A DNA stretch of 64,000 nucleotides. Source: Ascarosepion bandense. Taxonomy: Eukaryota > Mollusca > Cephalopoda > Sepiida > Sepiidae. The position numbers and the translations under genes are program-made. Shown here piece after piece: positions 63,056 through 64,000 of the stretch. The stretch covers positions 2,578,501-2,642,500 of the forward strand of contig JBBBDQ010000307.1 in assembly GCA_037127315.1 (NCBI GenBank). The letters are read 5' to 3'. Under the pieces are notes generated by a model that searched no databases, was not told where the DNA came from, and saw nothing but the letters and a program-made list of their open reading frames with translations. How positions within the stretch are numbered: position 1 is the stretch's first letter; each line of letters starts with the position of its first letter.

Positions 63056-63533
63056 TTACGTTTTTATTTCTATTATAAATTTATATATATTTCTGAATTT
63101 TGATTTTCTTTTATTTATATTTTCTCAAATTTAAATATATTTTATTCTAAATTTATATATACTTTTATTTTCTATTTAACATTTTACTTTAATATTTTCT
63201 CTGATTTTAATGATTTTTTATTTATTTTCTATTTACTATTTTATTTCAATTATATTTTCACGGGTTTTAAATAAATACTTTGTATAATAAATTTATATAT
63301 TTCTTTATTTTCTATTCAATATTTTATTTCAATATTTATATTTTCACGGGTTTTAAATAAATACATTTATACTAAATTTATATACATCTTTATTTTCTAT
63401 TCAATATTTTATTTCAATATTTTCACGGATTTTAAATAAATACTTTTTATTCTAAATTTATATATATCTTTGCTTTCTATTTAATATTTTAATATTTATA
63501 TTTTCACGGATTTTAAATAAATATTTTTTATTC

Positions 63534-63587
<54 letters not shown>

Positions 63588-63700
63588 TTTTTATTTTCTG
63601 TTTCATTTTAACATTTATATTTTCTCGGAATTTAAATAAACATTTCTATTTTAAATTTATATTTTTATCTTATACTTTATTTTATTTAACCTGTTTTGGA
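63056..63700. repeat. AT-rich tandem repeat, ~75-118-bp period
   Basis: The phrase 'ttttcacgg(g/a)ttttaaata' recurs near 63255, 63345, 63420 and 63501, with a variant near 63619. Copies are separated by 'tttattttctattcaatatt' blocks. One unit carries a (TA)n run at 63538-63583. Confidence 0.8.
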
Positions 63701-63789
63701 CTTTAAAAAATGTTTTTAATTTTTAGAAGTACATGATATTTTAAAAATCTAAAGAAAACAAGTTTCGCCCTCCCCCTCGATAAATTGCA

Positions 63790-63985
63790 TGCATAACTCT
63801 GCTAGAGAAGTTCGAATTCTGGTCGGGCTTGTTACATTCACTTTCGCACGTATAACCTTGGGAGAAGTATGCATTAATCCCTCTTTCATAAAAAACGGGG
63901 TAAATAGCATGGTAGTTTGGTCTCTCTCGCCTTGGCAACTAGTCTAGAACAACGAATTATTAAGAGCTGAGGAAGTTGGTTTGGA
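63790..63985 (+). mobile_element. SINE-A, divergent copy
   Basis: B-box-like aagttcgaattct (63809), 'gttacattcactttcgcac' and 'gcaactagtctag'. Confidence 0.55.
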
Positions 63986-64000
63986 AATCACTTGGCCATT

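Overview
This window reads as non-coding, AT-rich, repeat-saturated animal DNA. It holds tRNA-derived SINEs with pol III boxes, several LINE clades, Penelope-like elements (PLEs), mariner/Tc1 and piggyBac-like DNA elements, Helitron ends, a solo LTR, and many micro- and minisatellites. There is no operon-like or prokaryotic gene order. The SINE diversity and the LINE/PLE mix fit a mollusc, and a coleoid cephalopod (octopus-like) is my best guess. That is an inference from repeat style, not a proof. No repeat library was available, so the family names 'SINE-A, -B, -E, -F', 'family M' and 'repeat G' are local labels.

One convincing host coding exon was found, at 42141-42365 on the + strand. It is a thyroglobulin type-1 module with six cysteines, a strong 3' splice site, symmetric phase-1 borders and a GC-type 5' splice site. 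It most resembles the thyroglobulin modules of SMOC/nidogen-type extracellular matrix proteins. If it belongs to one gene, the window is mostly its flanking introns. No other host exon, rRNA or canonical tRNA gene was recognised.

Layout. 0-5.4 kb: Helitron tip, RTE-type tail, tRNA-like SINE, family M, then a nest of SINE-A remnants, two piggyBac-like MITEs and a chimeric 99-bp tandem repeat. 5.4-8.4 kb: decayed Tx1-like LINE. 8.4-17.2 kb: SINEs, a 35-bp minisatellite of about 34 units inside family M, and a Tc1-like deletion derivative. 17.5-29.5 kb: PLE remnant, Jockey-group LINE end, Helitron, two mariner fossils, a 32-bp satellite, and RTE-like and CR1-like LINE ends. 29.9-34.1 kb: mariner element with TA duplication, RTE-like LINE end, solo LTR with 5-bp target duplication. 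34.3-41 kb: PLE fold-backs with hammerhead-like cores, a Tc1 MITE, 49-bp tandem repeats. 41-48 kb: the thyroglobulin exon, a TIR element, LINE ends, PLE. 48-53 kb: LINE and SINE remnants. 53-58.2 kb: PLE endonuclease fragment, a roughly 0.7-kb near-perfect palindrome, a 1.5-kb mirrored region and a mariner-like element. 58.2-64 kb: LINE ends, a fold-back element, family M with a 65-bp dimeric array, SINEs and AT-rich tandem repeats.

The most distinctive signals are: (i) hammerhead-ribozyme-like cores recurring in at least five PLE remnants; (ii) large palindromes that would form long dsRNA if transcribed; (iii) a SINE tail fused to a piggyBac MITE tip that became a tandem repeat; (iv) one interspersed repeat family whose internal minisatellite expanded separately at two loci; and (v) the GC-AG thyroglobulin exon. 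All positions were read by eye, so repeat boundaries are approximate except where a target-site duplication is stated.
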